From Diabrotica undecimpunctata (taxonomy: Eukaryota; Arthropoda; Insecta; Coleoptera; Chrysomelidae): a stretch of 64,000 bases of DNA. Shown here in pieces: positions 42,577 to 54,600 of this stretch. Under the pieces are notes generated by a model, which was not told the origin of the DNA, made no database searches, and saw nothing but the letters and a program-made list of their open reading frames with translations. Position 1 is the first letter of the stretch. Every line of letters starts with the position of its first letter. A program made the translations under genes and the position numbers. The DNA lies in NCBI RefSeq assembly GCF_040954645.1, contig NC_092804.1:86359217-86423216 (forward strand), written 5' to 3'.

Positions 42577-43884
42577 GTGGTTGGAGCAGAAGGAATAAAA
42601 ACTGACCCGGAGAAAACCAACACTATAACTAAACTTGCAGCACCGAAAAATGTGCGTCAACTCCGCCGGTTCCTAGGAATAAGATCATGGTACCGCCGAT
42701 TCATAGAGAACTATTCGAGAATAGCAGGACCGCTAAACATGCTTCTGAAGAAGAAGATAAGATGGAAATGGACGGATAAGCAGGAAAACGCGTTTGAAAA
42801 GCTTAAATCAAAACTTACATCGGCCCCAGTATTAGCATGCCCCGATTTTTCGAAAACATTTTACCTGCAAACAGATGCGTCGAACTGCGGACTTGGGGTT
42901 GCACTAACACAGAAATACGACGGCCAGGATAAAGTAATCTCATATGCTAGTCGAACCCTCACACCGGCCGAGACAAAATATTCCACAACGGAAAAAGAAT
43001 GTATATCCATCGTGTACGGGATAAATCACATGAGGCCATATATAGAAGGATACAATTTTAATGTCATATCAGACCACCAGTCCCTCAAATGGCTTAAGAA
43101 CCTTAAGAACCCGTCAGGTCGGTTAGCCAGGTGGAGTTTAGAACTGCAACAGTACAATTTCGAGGTAATATATAGAAAGGGAGTCCTCAATAAGGTAGCA
43201 GATGCTTTGTCACGACAACCAAAAGAAAACCAGAACGAAGAACCAGAGTTGGAATTATTAGTATCAGAGCTGGAATCATGCAGTTGGTACGATAATTTAT
43301 ATAGGAATGTACTCCAGAACCCAGACGATTTCCCGGATTTACAAATATCAAACGAGAAATTATATAAACACGTTTGGAGCAGCCGTAATTTAGCCGAACC
43401 AGAGTTTAATAACCTATGGAAATTATGAGAACCAAGATATAAAAGGAAAGATATTTTGGAGGAAAATCATGACTCGACCACAGCAAGCCATTTAGGAATT
43501 GCAAAAACAATTTGCCGAATAGCGCAGAACTACTATTGGCCTAAGATGTTCAAACAAATTGCAGACTACGTTAGAGCCTGTACGAAGTGCCTCCAATATA
43601 AACCGTCTCAAATGCAACCAGCCGGGAAAATGCAACCGTCCACTGTAGAAAAGCCTTGGCATACTGTCTCAGTTGATTTAATGGGACCATTTCCAAAATC
43701 TGCAAAAGGGAACATTTTCTTGATAGTCATGCAAGACCAGTTTACCAAATGGGTCGTCGCCCAGCCAATAATCATCTACGAACTTTATCATCGACACTCT
43801 ACGATCAAAGGTAGTTATGCAGTTCGCTATCCCGAAGAAAATCATCTCTGGCAACGGCGAGCAGTTCACAAGCGGAAATTTTAA
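42577..43884 (+). pseudogene. RNase H and integrase N-half of element D
   Basis: RT connection (VRQLRRFLGIRSWYRRFI), RNase H (LQTDASNCGLGVAL, STTEKECISIVYGI, ISDHQSLKWLKNL) and chromodomain-free linker in one frame to 43428. After the stop the same frame gives an integrase zinc domain (HDSTTASHLG...CTKCLQYK) and SVDLMGPFPK, the first catalytic Asp. The match shifts frame near 43760-43800. Confidence 0.87.
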
Positions 43885-44408
43885 GTCATACCTAAAGTCC
43901 TATACAATAAATCACATTCTAACACCGCCGTACTCACCTCAATGCAATCCAGTAGAACGAATGAACAAAGTACTGAAAACGATGATAGCTACTTACGTGG
44001 AGGATAACCATAAGGACTGGGACAAATTCATACGCCATAAATTCGTCAAGACACGATTTAACAGGATCTTCACCAGCGCTTCTTAATTTCGGAAGAGAAT
44101 TAGACACAACAGAGGCGACAAACGGTCAAGATATACAGGGGTATGCAGAGAACTTAAACAAGTTAGAAGCGTTAAAAGAATTGGTGAAAGTGCACATGGA
44201 ACACGCTTTCAAGGACCAAAAGAAACATTACGATCTAAGACGAAGAGACTGGCGGCCACATCCAGGAGATCGAGTCATGAAAAAGGAACACCATCTATCA
44301 TCGGCTATTGCAGTTTTCACTAGCAAACTCCAGCCAAAGTACTCAGGACCATACATAGTAACATCAGTGATATCACCAGTAATAGTAAAAACTGAAACTG
44401 GCCGATAG
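43817..44408 (+). pseudogene. Integrase core end and C-terminus of element D
   Basis: First piece (43817-44086): IPKKIISGNGEQFTSGNF and CNPVERMNKVLK. The second catalytic Asp of the usual SDNG is Gly here (SGNG). The catalytic Glu is kept. Second piece (44181-44408), after a shift: HAFKDQKKHYDLRRRDWRPHPGDRV and LQPKYSGPYIV, the GPY/F module of gypsy integrases. Confidence 0.85.
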
Positions 44409-44454
44409 TAGTAGCCGCAAGCAGATGACGACGCATGTAAAAGATTTAAAACCA

Positions 44455-44469
44455 TGGGAGGGGGGAAAT
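44455..44469 (+). other. Second purine tract upstream of ORF3, element D
   Basis: GGGAGGGGGGAAA lies just after pol and is followed by TGTTAC, which looks like a purine tract plus LTR start. The genuine 3' LTR begins 500 bp later after its own tract at 44957-44968. It may be a central or ancestral priming site. Confidence 0.45.
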
Positions 44470-44507
44470 GTTACTGCAGAAATCCAATCCCCACCACAAT
44501 CAAACGG

Positions 44508-44545
44508 TATTTAAGTGGCAATGCTAGCAAGCAGAATTCAGTTCA
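44508..44545 (+). promoter_or_regulatory. Possible internal promoter before ORF3 of element D
   Basis: TATTTAAG at 44508 and an arthropod-type initiator TCAGTT at 44538 (A at 44540) are spaced about 32 bases, as in insect core promoters. The ORF3 ATG follows at 44558. Confidence 0.45.
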
Positions 44546-44557
44546 TCCACATCAAAC

Positions 44558-44917
44558 ATGGAAGACTTAGTAGAGATACTGGAAGAGATGACCCCTCTGG
44601 GAACGCCAGAGAAACCCGGACTGCCCGTAACACCAAGGAAAGACGCGGAGAGGATCCTGAAGAGGTTCCATGAACTATTCGGTACACCACCAACCCCACC
44701 AAGGAAGAAGAGCGTACCTGATACTCCAACAGGACCAGAAGCCCAATCCGCGTCCACTCCAGGAGAACGTGAACCCGGGAAAAACTCCGATCTCATAGAG
44801 ATCGTCCCAAAGCACCTGATCGAGAGGGGGACCAAAAGATACCGGATATGGTGTAACAACGGGAGGAAGACTGTGGTAAACATACCGCGAGGGATAGATG
44901 GCATCACAAGGCTGTAG
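44558..44917 (+). CDS. ORF3 of element D, unknown function
   Basis: 119 intact codons between integrase and the 3' LTR, where env or accessory genes sit in other elements. An acidic helical start (MEDLVEILEEMTPLG) leads to a proline-rich middle with SP/TP sites (PPTPPRKK, PDTPTGP) and a compact basic end (IERGTKRYRIWCNNGRK). No signal peptide, transmembrane segment or zinc knuckle, so it is not an envelope. It is open although pol beside it is broken, and codon use resembles gag. I do not recognise the family. Confidence 0.65.
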   Translation: MEDLVEILEEMTPLGTPEKPGLPVTPRKDAERILKRFHELFGTPPTPPRKKSVPDTPTGPEAQSASTPGEREPGKNSDLIEIVPKHLIERGTKRYRIWCNNGRKTVVNIPRGIDGITRL

Positions 44918-44956
44918 ACGTCATATACAAAAAAAGGTATGTTACTTTTTTTTCCA

Positions 44957-44968
44957 AAGAGAAGGGGG
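44957..44968 (+). other. Polypurine tract of element D
   Basis: AAAGAGAAGGGGG-type purine run directly before the 3' LTR. Confidence 0.8.
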
Positions 44969-45452
44969 TGTAACGATGTGCTGAAGGTCGACGAGGTGTG
45001 ATCCGGGGCGGCTATTTAAAGCGAGCGGCTGGCGGAGTTAAATTAGTCTTGTGGCTAACGCTCTAGGCTCCCTGGCTCGCTGGTGCATTGAATCTGCGAG
45101 CCAACCCGGACAGAGAGACTTCCGCAGTGAGGATTATACTCTGTCCTTAATCAAGCAGAACTCGTGGGTATAGTGGATTAAACGTTACCGTCAACTCTGA
45201 TTCAGAGTATAACGTGGATCTGCACAATCGAATATTTTGATTGCGAGAGCGTTTGGCGCTTCCGCTGGACTGAGGTGGAAGCGAGTATAAGTCTGCGTGA
45301 CGTCCGCCGGAGAATTCACTCTCGCGGGATCCAGGCGGGGATATAGTATATATTTTATTTTTATTTTTGTACATACATTAGAATTATTAGATTTATTTTT
45401 ATTTCAACCTGTGTTTTACTGAATCTGTCGTCTCGAAAGAGCTCCCGTCACA
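44969..45452 (+). repeat. 3' LTR of element D
   Basis: 484 bp, TGTAACGATG...CCCGTCACA. TATA-like TATTTAAAG at 45013-45021. Confidence 0.9.
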
Positions 45453-45456
45453 AGTT

Positions 45457-45923
45457 TACCTGAGACACTTCACTTCGGTCTTGTGACCGAGACAGTCGTT
45501 AAATGCAGTTGGGGTGGAGGCTGGTCCATTGTCAACTTTTTTTGGTTCCTGCACGTCGCTGAAGACGTCCTTTTCGATAGCGGTTGGTGCTATCATTTTA
45601 TTGGGTAAGGTACAATACACCATTTATCTTGTTGCTGCATATATCAAGTACGTTTACTTGGTATATAGATTTCATATTTGTCTAGAACTTAGATGTCAGT
45701 TGTGCCGCGATCGCAATTGAACATGGTAATAAAAGAACATTTTACGTATATGTAAACATTCATTTTAGCTTATTTACTGTATTCTATATTCGTATTTTGT
45801 TAACAGCGATTGCATTTCATGTGTGTTTTGTATTAATAATTTGTATGCACCGCATTATACCGTTAACATATGTATACGTTATTAGTTTGTTTTTGTTATA
45901 TTAATAATTTGTCTTTTATCTTT
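45457..45923. other. Spacer between element D and piggyBac 2
   Basis: No repeat or coding motif found. Confidence 0.5.
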
Positions 45924-45927
45924 TTAT

Positions 45928-48695
45928 CCCTTTAGCGCGCAAAACTATTTTTTTTCCGTGTTTTCAAAAAATAACGATATGTACGAGTTATATGTACAAA
46001 AATTAGCAGATTGCTAAGTTTAAAAAAAAATGTATATTTGAACTTTGAGATGGGGGTGGTGGTGGATTTTTCCACCAGCGCACGTCAAGGATAATATACG
46101 CTATGCTTGAATCCTAGTCAAAATATCGACCACTTCTGTTTTTTAAAATAAGAACAAATTTTAATTTTTTAATTGCTGTCGCAGCTGGGTCCCTTCTTTT
46201 TCGAGTGTTCTGTAGAGAGTAGTCTGCAATTAGCTCATCAGCGAGAATTGTTCCAAATTTTAAGTGTGAGATAGGTTTTTCTTTCGCAGGAACTGACTAT
46301 ATAAAATATCGAAGTTGTTGAATGCAGCAATCAACTAAATAATAGAATAGTTTTACCCACCACTTTTGTGATTTCCAACAAATTGAATATGTAGAGTGGT
46401 GTTGGTCAAGTTTATCGACTCCTCCCATATATAAATTATATTCAGTAATAGCCTCTGGACAGCTGACTTATGAATAGAACTTATTACGTTTACTGATCTT
46501 TTCCTCTATCTCTCCACTTTACTACCGATAGTTCCCCTGATTGCGCAAATTCTAAATCTCCTACCTTCATAATCTTGTCTGTTTTCAGTATTGTTTTTGG
46601 ATAATATTTTCTACCTAATCTGAAAGTTCTGCAACCAAAAGTGTTCCTCTCTAATAAACCTTTCAATCAATCAAATGAGGAAAAATAGTTGTCAAAATAA
46701 ACACAGTATCCCTTATACTAGTAAGGCTCACTTAGTTGTAAAACAACCCTCTCTCCCAGGTGAGGCTCTGGCATTGTACCTTGTTTTCCTTAAAAAATCT
46801 GGAATGAAAGCATATATCCAGTCTTGGAACAAGCAAGGGCCCATACTTTTATGTTTGATTGGTTTTTTCAGCATATCATTCAGTGTTGTTCTGCCCTTGA
46901 AAGCAACCATGCTTTCATCAACAGCTATATGTAAGGCGTAAATAACCTTTTGAAATTTTTGTTAACGTTATCATTTAGAGGCCTAATTTTGTAAAGTTTA
47001 TCAAAATTTATAGCTCTTTTAGGCATCGTTTCATTATTATTTATATGCAAGAATCTTAAAATTTGTAAAAATCGCTTTTGGGATATAAGATTTAAAGTTT
47101 TGATCAAACGACTAGTACATGCGTAAGCTCGGTAATTTATGAATGTCCATAATTACAAGTATTCCCAAAAAAGCTTTTAGTTCTTCCAACGTTAGGTCTA
47201 AAGTATTTCCAGACTAGTTTGAATAAAAATTGGACTGCTCCACAATCAACTCCAAAGTATCCAAACCAATCTTTTTTTTTTTGAAAATCTGAGACGGCAA
47301 ATATTCAAAAATATTCGTTTTGTTCCAGGTTTCCAGCGAAATTACAATTCTAAAATATTGTGGGATTACTTGTTTTCTTAAAAAATATATACTTTTCTTT
47401 AGCGTTCCTATCCGCAACAACGGGTTCATCCAATTCTTGGTATAAGTCGCTTTCTGGTTCTTCTAGTTCAGCATTCAAGAGAACAGTTTCTTGAAGGAGG
47501 GCATAATCTGGATCTTGAATGGAACCATTAGAATCATTAAATGATTCTTTTTCGGAGTAACTTGCTATGTTTCATACTTATCATCATCATCATCAAGTGT
47601 GATCATCTACTTGACCTACAAAAAAATTGTATAATAAAAAATCTCTTTTATCGTTGACTATATTACCTAAAGAGCTACGGGTAGACAATGTTCTCCTATG
47701 AAATTCTACTTGTTCTCCCCCGTCACTGTCGCCACCCACATCCGAATTTTCTGCTTGCTCATCATCAAATCCTTTAAAACTATCGAAAATCTCATTAGAA
47801 TCAAGTTTTGTAACTTCTTCCGAATTTATTTTAGACATGTGCAATGTAAAATTTCAGTATGTGTTATTATCATTTTTCTATAGCATTACATATTGGTTGC
47901 TTAAAATAAAAGTACATAAGTTACTTTATACCCAAGTTTTACTTTACACACTAGTACGTAAAGTAACTTGAAACTAAAAAACTACCATAAATGTTAATAT
48001 AAAATAAAACGCTTTATTTTGTCCTAAGTAAAATTTTGTACATGTTTTACTTTACGTAGTAGTGTAACTAGTGTACTAGTTACGTACTAGTGTACTTTTC
48101 ACACGGTAGTAGAAAAAATATATTCGCATTATTGTTTCAAAACGGGACCAAAATTCATCAATTCATCTGAACACATTTACCTAATTTTTCTCCGCGCCAA
48201 GAGTAGGGGATAAAGGAAATTAAAAAATGACGTCAGACAACCCTTAGGAACTGTGTGACATTAATAATTATACAAAAATCATGTGAAATTTAGAAAAAAA
48301 ATCAAATGTATAAAAGGCTGTTTTAAAATAAAGTTTTAAAAAAAAGTAATAAAATATTCGGAACATAATAATTATATATTTATTTAGGTTTACTTGCCTT
48401 TTTTTCACTTATAAACAAATTTTTTTGATAATAACTAGAGCAATAATCACGATCCATCAAAACAACAAATAATAGATAACTGCAGACGTTCAGAGGCAGA
48501 TTTTCGACCACTTGAAGCAGGCGAGGTAGGAGTATACACTATAAAGCGAGCCAGATTTAACTACTGGTAAATATTTCACCTGAAAACGTTGCCGGAAAGC
48601 GCCTTGACGATATCTGGTTTATTTTAGACTACGAACTTAATCCTAAACGGAGAAAAAATAAGTGGTTAAAAAATCAACCAGTAACCGCTAAAGGG
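45928..48695 (-). mobile_element. piggyBac element 2, complete ends, dead transposase
   Basis: Ends CCCTTTAGCG on each side in inverted orientation (45928 and 48695), flanked by TTAT at 45924-45927 and 48696-48699. TTAT departs from the canonical TTAA target. Length 2768 bp, normal for piggyBac. The transposase runs on the minus strand with many breaks. It is a different family from piggyBac 1: ends, target and protein all differ. Confidence 0.8.
46230..47844 (-). pseudogene. piggyBac 2 transposase relic
   Basis: Minus-strand pieces: an acidic N-terminus (47844-47593), a NIFEYLPSQIFKKKKIGLDTLELIVEQSNFYSN piece (47429-47214), SQKRFLQILRFLHINNNETMPKRAINFDKLYKIRPL (47107-46925), and MVAFKGRTTLNDMLKKPIKHKSMG (46910-46728), the core after the first Asp. 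A C-terminal part (SHLKFGTILADELI) is readable near 46260. At least four frame breaks. Confidence 0.82.
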
Positions 48696-48699
48696 TTAT

Positions 48700-49180
48700 A
48701 TAGTATGTTTGCGGCTATAGTAGGTTTGTCATGGTTATCTTTTTGGCGTCGTTTCATATTAACTAATATTTAAGTTTGTATGAACTTTTGTTTCGTTATA
48801 ATTGTATGTTTGTTATATATATTTATTTTGATTTCACTTCTTTTTAAAATAGAGTTTTATATAGTCCTGTGGCTTTCATTTTTTTTTATTTTAATATACA
48901 TACCCAATGCAAAAGGGAGAAACCAGCGAGTTCTAGATTGAACATAATATCTTCTCTTCCCTCTCTGATGACCCCAATTCTTATATTGAGGTCATCGTAT
49001 GTGCAGAACGCAACATAATGGTCCTTCGAGCCAGATCTTTTTTTTTCTGTTTTTTTTTTGTGTGTTTAGGGTTTACTGCTAGTAGATATCTTTTTTCCAT
49101 GTTCTTTTTCATATCTAGTTGCGGTTTTCTTTATGTTAGGGACCTTATCAATTATTATAACCATTTTATTTGTCTTGCTC
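48700..49180. other. Spacer with an unassigned retroelement-like string
   Basis: Mostly AT-rich. ATGGTCCTTCGAGCC at 49018-49032 resembles the sequence following BEL-type primer sites; nothing else supports that. Confidence 0.35.
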
Positions 49181-49678
49181 ACGGGTTCCTTATAGTAGGA
49201 GCCTAGTTGGTTGTGATAACTATTTGTTGGGGTATTTCTTTTATCTGAAAGGATACCCAGTCGTCTGCCGAAAGACGATACCTAGTTTGTCGAAAGACTA
49301 TTTCTGTTTTACATTCTTTATTCAAGGTGCTTTTCTGACAGAAACCTTCTTTTTGCGGTTGTTATAACAATGTATTGTATATATATTTTTCTTTTCTACT
49401 AAAAGATACCTAGTCTGCCGAAAAACTATTTCTTTTTTACATTGCTCTCTCGAGGTTCTATTCTGACAAAGGCCTTTTTTGCGGTTATTACACCCAGTTT
49501 ACATTACGGTATATCTTTTATACTAAAAGATATCCAGTCGTCTGCAGAAAGACGATTTTCTTTTTTACATTAATTTTCAAGGTGCTCTTTTTACAGAGAC
49601 TTTTTACGGTTTTTATAACTATTTTACATTGAGACTCCTTTTATACTGAAAGATAATTAGTCTGCCGAAAGAATATTT

Positions 49679-49682
<4 letters not shown>
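49181..49682. repeat. ~130-150 bp tandem repeat, left part
   Basis: Diverged units begin near 49229, 49382, 49511 and 49629. Landmarks are AAAGATAYCYAGTC, CTGCCGAAAGACTATTTC, TTTTTTACATT, TTCAAGGTGCT, ACAGAGACCTTTTT and GCGGTTATTATAAC. The repeat resumes at 59827. Confidence 0.78.

Positions 49683-49730
<48 letters not shown>
49683..49730. repeat. (TA)n microsatellite, left of element C
   Basis: About 24 TA dinucleotides; the target into which element C inserted. Confidence 0.95.
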
Positions 49731-49734
<4 letters not shown>

Positions 49735-51067
49735 ATGATGTGTTTTTTTGTTTGAATGATGAGCAATGAGTATTTTTAATAATATAGGGTTTTTATCGCG
49801 GTTCTCAAAGAATTAGCTTGTAAGTACTTTTTAAAATTATCTTTATTATAACTATTATGAAACACACATATATATCTAACCTAGCCAATGTAAATTTAAA
49901 ATAAACTATCTTTAAATTGATGTTCTTATAAAACTAATTAAATTCTATAGACAATGTTAAATTTAAACAAACTATCTTCAAAATTGAAATTGTTATGATA
50001 TTAACTAAATTGTATTAACAAAATTTTGTACCTTTCTTTCACTGAATGCCTAAATGAACTGTTTTCCACTATATATATTCTAATCACCACTGAAAGTCTT
50101 CGTACTTCGGTTATCCTTGTTTTTGTGAAATTTCTTTTTCCAATTATCAGCTTCTACTAATTTAAGATATATTTTTCTTCACCAGCATCTATACACCACC
50201 AACCAAACCAGCAAACAGCATTTATATTTATTCTTCTTTTCAATATACCAATATCCAATTATTATAAGTTGATTTATACTAATCTCCAACCATAATATAA
50301 TTTAATTTCTTCCAATATACCTTTTTTTATCTTCAATAATTATTTGTGTATAATTATAAATGTGCATTAAATTATATGCATAATTTTTAATCTTCATTTA
50401 ACTCACTATATTAAACATTTTGACTATTTGTACTTGATTCACTGACTCTAACTAACTTTCATAATAAACTGCTTGACTTCTGACTAAAAAACTTAAAAAC
50501 TGCCATCTTGAATCCAAATCACGGGTATTTATATGTTTTTGGATTTCTAGAACCATCCCGTAAGATATCATGTTCTATTTTGTTCTATTAACTACTTGTC
50601 TGAATTTTCTGGAACAAACCATTTCGCAAACATGGCCATCTCCGGAGATCCAGAGAATTCCATTCTTTTCTATTAATAATTTTGTTTACATTTAGGCTTT
50701 TCAGATCAGAATATATAATTAAATTAGTAACTTAACATTCTAATTTAATAAAATACACATTTCAAACAATATATTATTATAACCCACTTTATATTCGTAA
50801 ATATTCTTAAACGTCACTTCAGAGTATAAATATCTGTCAATCTCCGAGAGTATTTTTGGTTGCCTAAGCACATGGCTCACTTATATATATTTACAATATT
50901 AAAATACAACTTTTTACAATTATTATATGCTAATTTATTAAAAATGCCCTCACATAAATATATTTTTATTAAATTCTCTAGTATATAACTTATTTAAAAC
51001 AACCAAATATCTAATATTATGTAGTATATAACTTATAAATTATTTTCTATAAACCCTAATCGTCACA
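49731..51067 (-). repeat. 3' LTR of element C
   Basis: On the minus strand it starts TGTGACGATTAGGG and ends CATCATAACA. Preceded by a weak purine tract, TTTTTGGGGTAT. Confidence 0.93.
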
Positions 51068-51643
51068 ATACCCCAAAAATAATATTTAAAATAAATAATT
51101 TACTTATTATTTTTTTAAATATTAATTTTCTCATACCTTATTAAATTTAATAAATTAATAATTCAATTTTTTTTTTATTATTTAAAATGTGTTAAATACA
51201 TCCCTGTTCGCTGTCTATGTCAAAACAGAGAACAACGGAGCACAGTTCGGGTTCGGCTATTCTATGGTCAAACTGTCATGTCAAATGGAGCAATGAATGC
51301 TATGTATATATCAGAGAATAAAATATAACCTTAATTAAAAATATAATCTATATTGTGTTATGTTTATTTATAGACAAAATCTAGGAATTATTTCCATTCA
51401 AAATAACTTTCATCTATATTAATTGGTAAGTTTTACACTTTTTATAAAGACATTTACACAATCAATTCTGTATCTAACCCCAAATTATGATTTTTAGGGT
51501 ACCAAACAATTTCCATATGTACGAAATTCAACAAGTATGATGTCAAATTTATTCACAACAAAGAAATCTACCATCTATCTATGAAATGGATCTATCAGTA
51601 AGTTATTAGTGTTATTATATTTGTGTTAAAGGTATAGAAATCA
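51068..51643. other. 3' noncoding region of element C
   Basis: About 575 bp between the pol stop and the LTR, without an env or other ORF. Confidence 0.8.
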
Positions 51644-54600
51644 TTATTCAATCTCTTCATGATATTGAAAAATGTCGTTGATATGAAATATGCCTCTTAG
51701 TCTGTTCTCTGCATCTATTAACACATAACTATTTAGTCCATTCTGATTTTCAATTGTATATGGACCTTCAAACATTGGTTGTAATTTCTTACAACGGTTT
51801 TCTTTAACATTACTTTTTCTAAGTGAACGAATTAACACTAGGTCTCCTTTTTGAAATGTGATTGGTTTTTTTATATTTCGATTTTGTCTTCTGATATATT
51901 TTTCAGCTTTCCTCCTAATTCGGTTATTCACTTTCTGCATTACTTGTTCTAACATATCCTGATTATATTCACTAATCCACTTTCTGTTTCCTATATGGCC
52001 AAACATTAAATATTCTGGTACTTCCTCTGTATTCAAATTATGTGTATTATTTAAAAAATATTCTACTTGTGGTATATGTTGCTGCCAAGTTTCGTGTTGA
52101 TTTTGGCACAGTATCCTTAAATATTTTATAACTTCTTTAATATATCTTTCTGCAGGATTTGCCTGAGGATGTCTGATACTTGTAAAATGAATGTTGATTC
52201 CCTTTTTCTCACAAAATGCCCGAAATTTTTGGTTGTTAAAATATGTAGCATTATCTATTATGCAATTTCTAAATGGTCCTATTTCTTCGAAAAATTGATT
52301 AATATATAATTTTAATGTTTTAACATTTGTTCTAGAGCAGGGATATAGTTTAATAAATTTTGTATATAAATCAACTATCACTAGTATATGCTTTTTTCCT
52401 GTTGGACTGAGAACTAAATTTGAAATAAAATCCATGGAAACTGTATTTAGTTTTTCATATACAACATTAGATTTATATGTGTTCTGGTTTTTGAAATTCT
52501 TTTCTTTGTTTAGTTGACATATTGGGCATTGGGTAGTAATTTCCTTTGCTATACTTATGTCATTCTTTGCAAAATAATTGTCCCTAAATAGCATCCATAG
52601 CTTTCTTGAACCAATATGCATATAATTGTTATGTAAATTTTTCAATATTTTCTTTGCTAAAGTTCTAGTTATTAGATATACTTCTATGCCATTTATTATT
52701 TTATAATATACCCCATCTTTCCTAAGGACTTTTTGTTTTTCACTCAAATTGATCTGATCTCTTATAATTTCTTCTTTAGAATATAATCCTGTACTTTCTA
52801 CTAATTGATTTAATCCAATTTTTATTGTTCGCTGCCCTTTTTGTGGTGTATTTTCTAACCTTGATAAAGCATCTGCCACTATATTGGATTTTCCAGAAAT
52901 GTATTTGATTTCAAAGCAGTATTCACTAAGTATTAGACTCCACCGATGTATTCTACTGTTTCCATATTTGTTATTTAATATAGACGTTAAAGCTTGGTGA
53001 TCTGTTTCTATTGTAAATTCATTACCCAACAAATAAAATCTTAATTTTGTGACACAGTGTATTATACTTGCTAGTTCTAATTCTGAAACTGAGTAACCCT
53101 TTTCATGTGGCTTTGTGATTCTTGAAATGAATTGTATTGGGTATTCGACCCCATCATGTATTTGTAATAATACCCCTGATAATCTCTCTATTGATGCATC
53201 TGTTCTTAATATGAATGGCTGTGTGTAGTCAGGATAGTATATTTTCAAATTTGACAGAAAAATGTTTTTAATCTCTTGGAATGCTAGTTCTCTTCTCTGA
53301 TCCCATCTCCATTTTACACCTTTTCTCAGTAGTTCAAGTAATGGAATTTCTTTTATACTTAGATCTGGTATCATCCTTTTATAATAATTAATTATTCCAA
53401 TGAATCCTCTTAAAGTTCTTAAATTGTGTGGTGTTTTATATTCCTGAATGACTTGTGTCCGTTCTGGATCCATTTCGATTCCCTTAGTGTTAAGTTTATA
53501 ACCTAAATATATTACTTCTTTTTGAAAAAATGTACATTTTTCTTGATTTATTTTTAGTCCAACTTTGTCTAATCTATTTATTATAATTTTTAGGTGTTTC
53601 TCATGATCTTCAGCCGTTTTAGAAAAAATTAATATATCATCAATGTAGTGAATTACAAAATGTTCATATTGATCCAAAATATCATGAAGACATCTACATA
53701 GAGCACTGCAAGATGATTGAAGTCCAAATGGTACTACTTTGAATTGATATACTTCTCCATCTATCTGAAATCCTGTATACTGTCTACTTTTTCTTTCTAA
53801 AGGTATTAACCAGAAACTATGCTGTAAATCGATTTTAGTGAAAAATGACATTCCTGTAATTCTTCCTAATATTCCATCTATACTCATTGGTGCTTCAAAT
53901 TGCTTTTCAGTAATCTTGTTAATATTCCTTGCATCCAAACATAACCTGATTTCACCTGATCTTTTTCGTACTACTACTATGGGGTTAATAAAATGTGTGT
54001 CTGCCTTCTCAATGATCCCATCTTCTAACATATTATTAATTGTTTTGTTTACTTCTTCTCTGTATTTATATGGTATTGGGTATGATTTTGTTTTAAAATC
54101 TTTTTCTTCTTTAACTTTTATATTATGGATATAATTTTGTGCAATTCTATTTTCTTTATTGACAAGTCCCTTGTGTTGCTGCAATATGGAAATGACTATT
54201 GATTTATATTCTTCAGGGCAATTTAAAACTTTTATCATATCTTCTTCTTTACAAATAAAATTATTCTTCATTATGTACTCATTATTCCTTGCTTCAAATT
54301 TTACGCACTCCGCCTCGTAGGCATCCATCTGCTTAAAATTTCCATTCCTTAAATATTCACTACAATAATTATTCTTTACATTCTTTTGGGACATTTCCCT
54401 ATCATCAAAATACATTTCTTCTTCATAAACATCATTATTTTCTTTTAATAATATCCTATCAATTCTTATTCCTTCTTCTACCTCATCTTTCTGCATAAAT
54501 TTAATTATTTGCCCTTCCAAAGTTACCATTTTTTCTTCAAAATCTATCTTTACTTTCTTCTTTTCCAATTCATCATTTCCCATTAATATATCAACACATA

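Larger units (their letters stand above)
39809..45452 (+). mobile_element. Ty3/gypsy LTR retrotransposon D with an extra ORF
   Basis: LTRs at 39809-40365 and 44969-45452; AGTT duplication at 39805-39808 and 45453-45456. Inside: primer site, gag, protease, RT, RNase H, integrase, a third ORF and a purine tract. The LTRs differ by large indels (557 versus 484 bp) but are otherwise close. pol has several frameshifts and stops, so the copy is dead. Confidence 0.92.

Noticed and set aside
46675..46941. 88-codon plus-strand frame
   Set aside because: Antisense of the piggyBac 2 transposase core.
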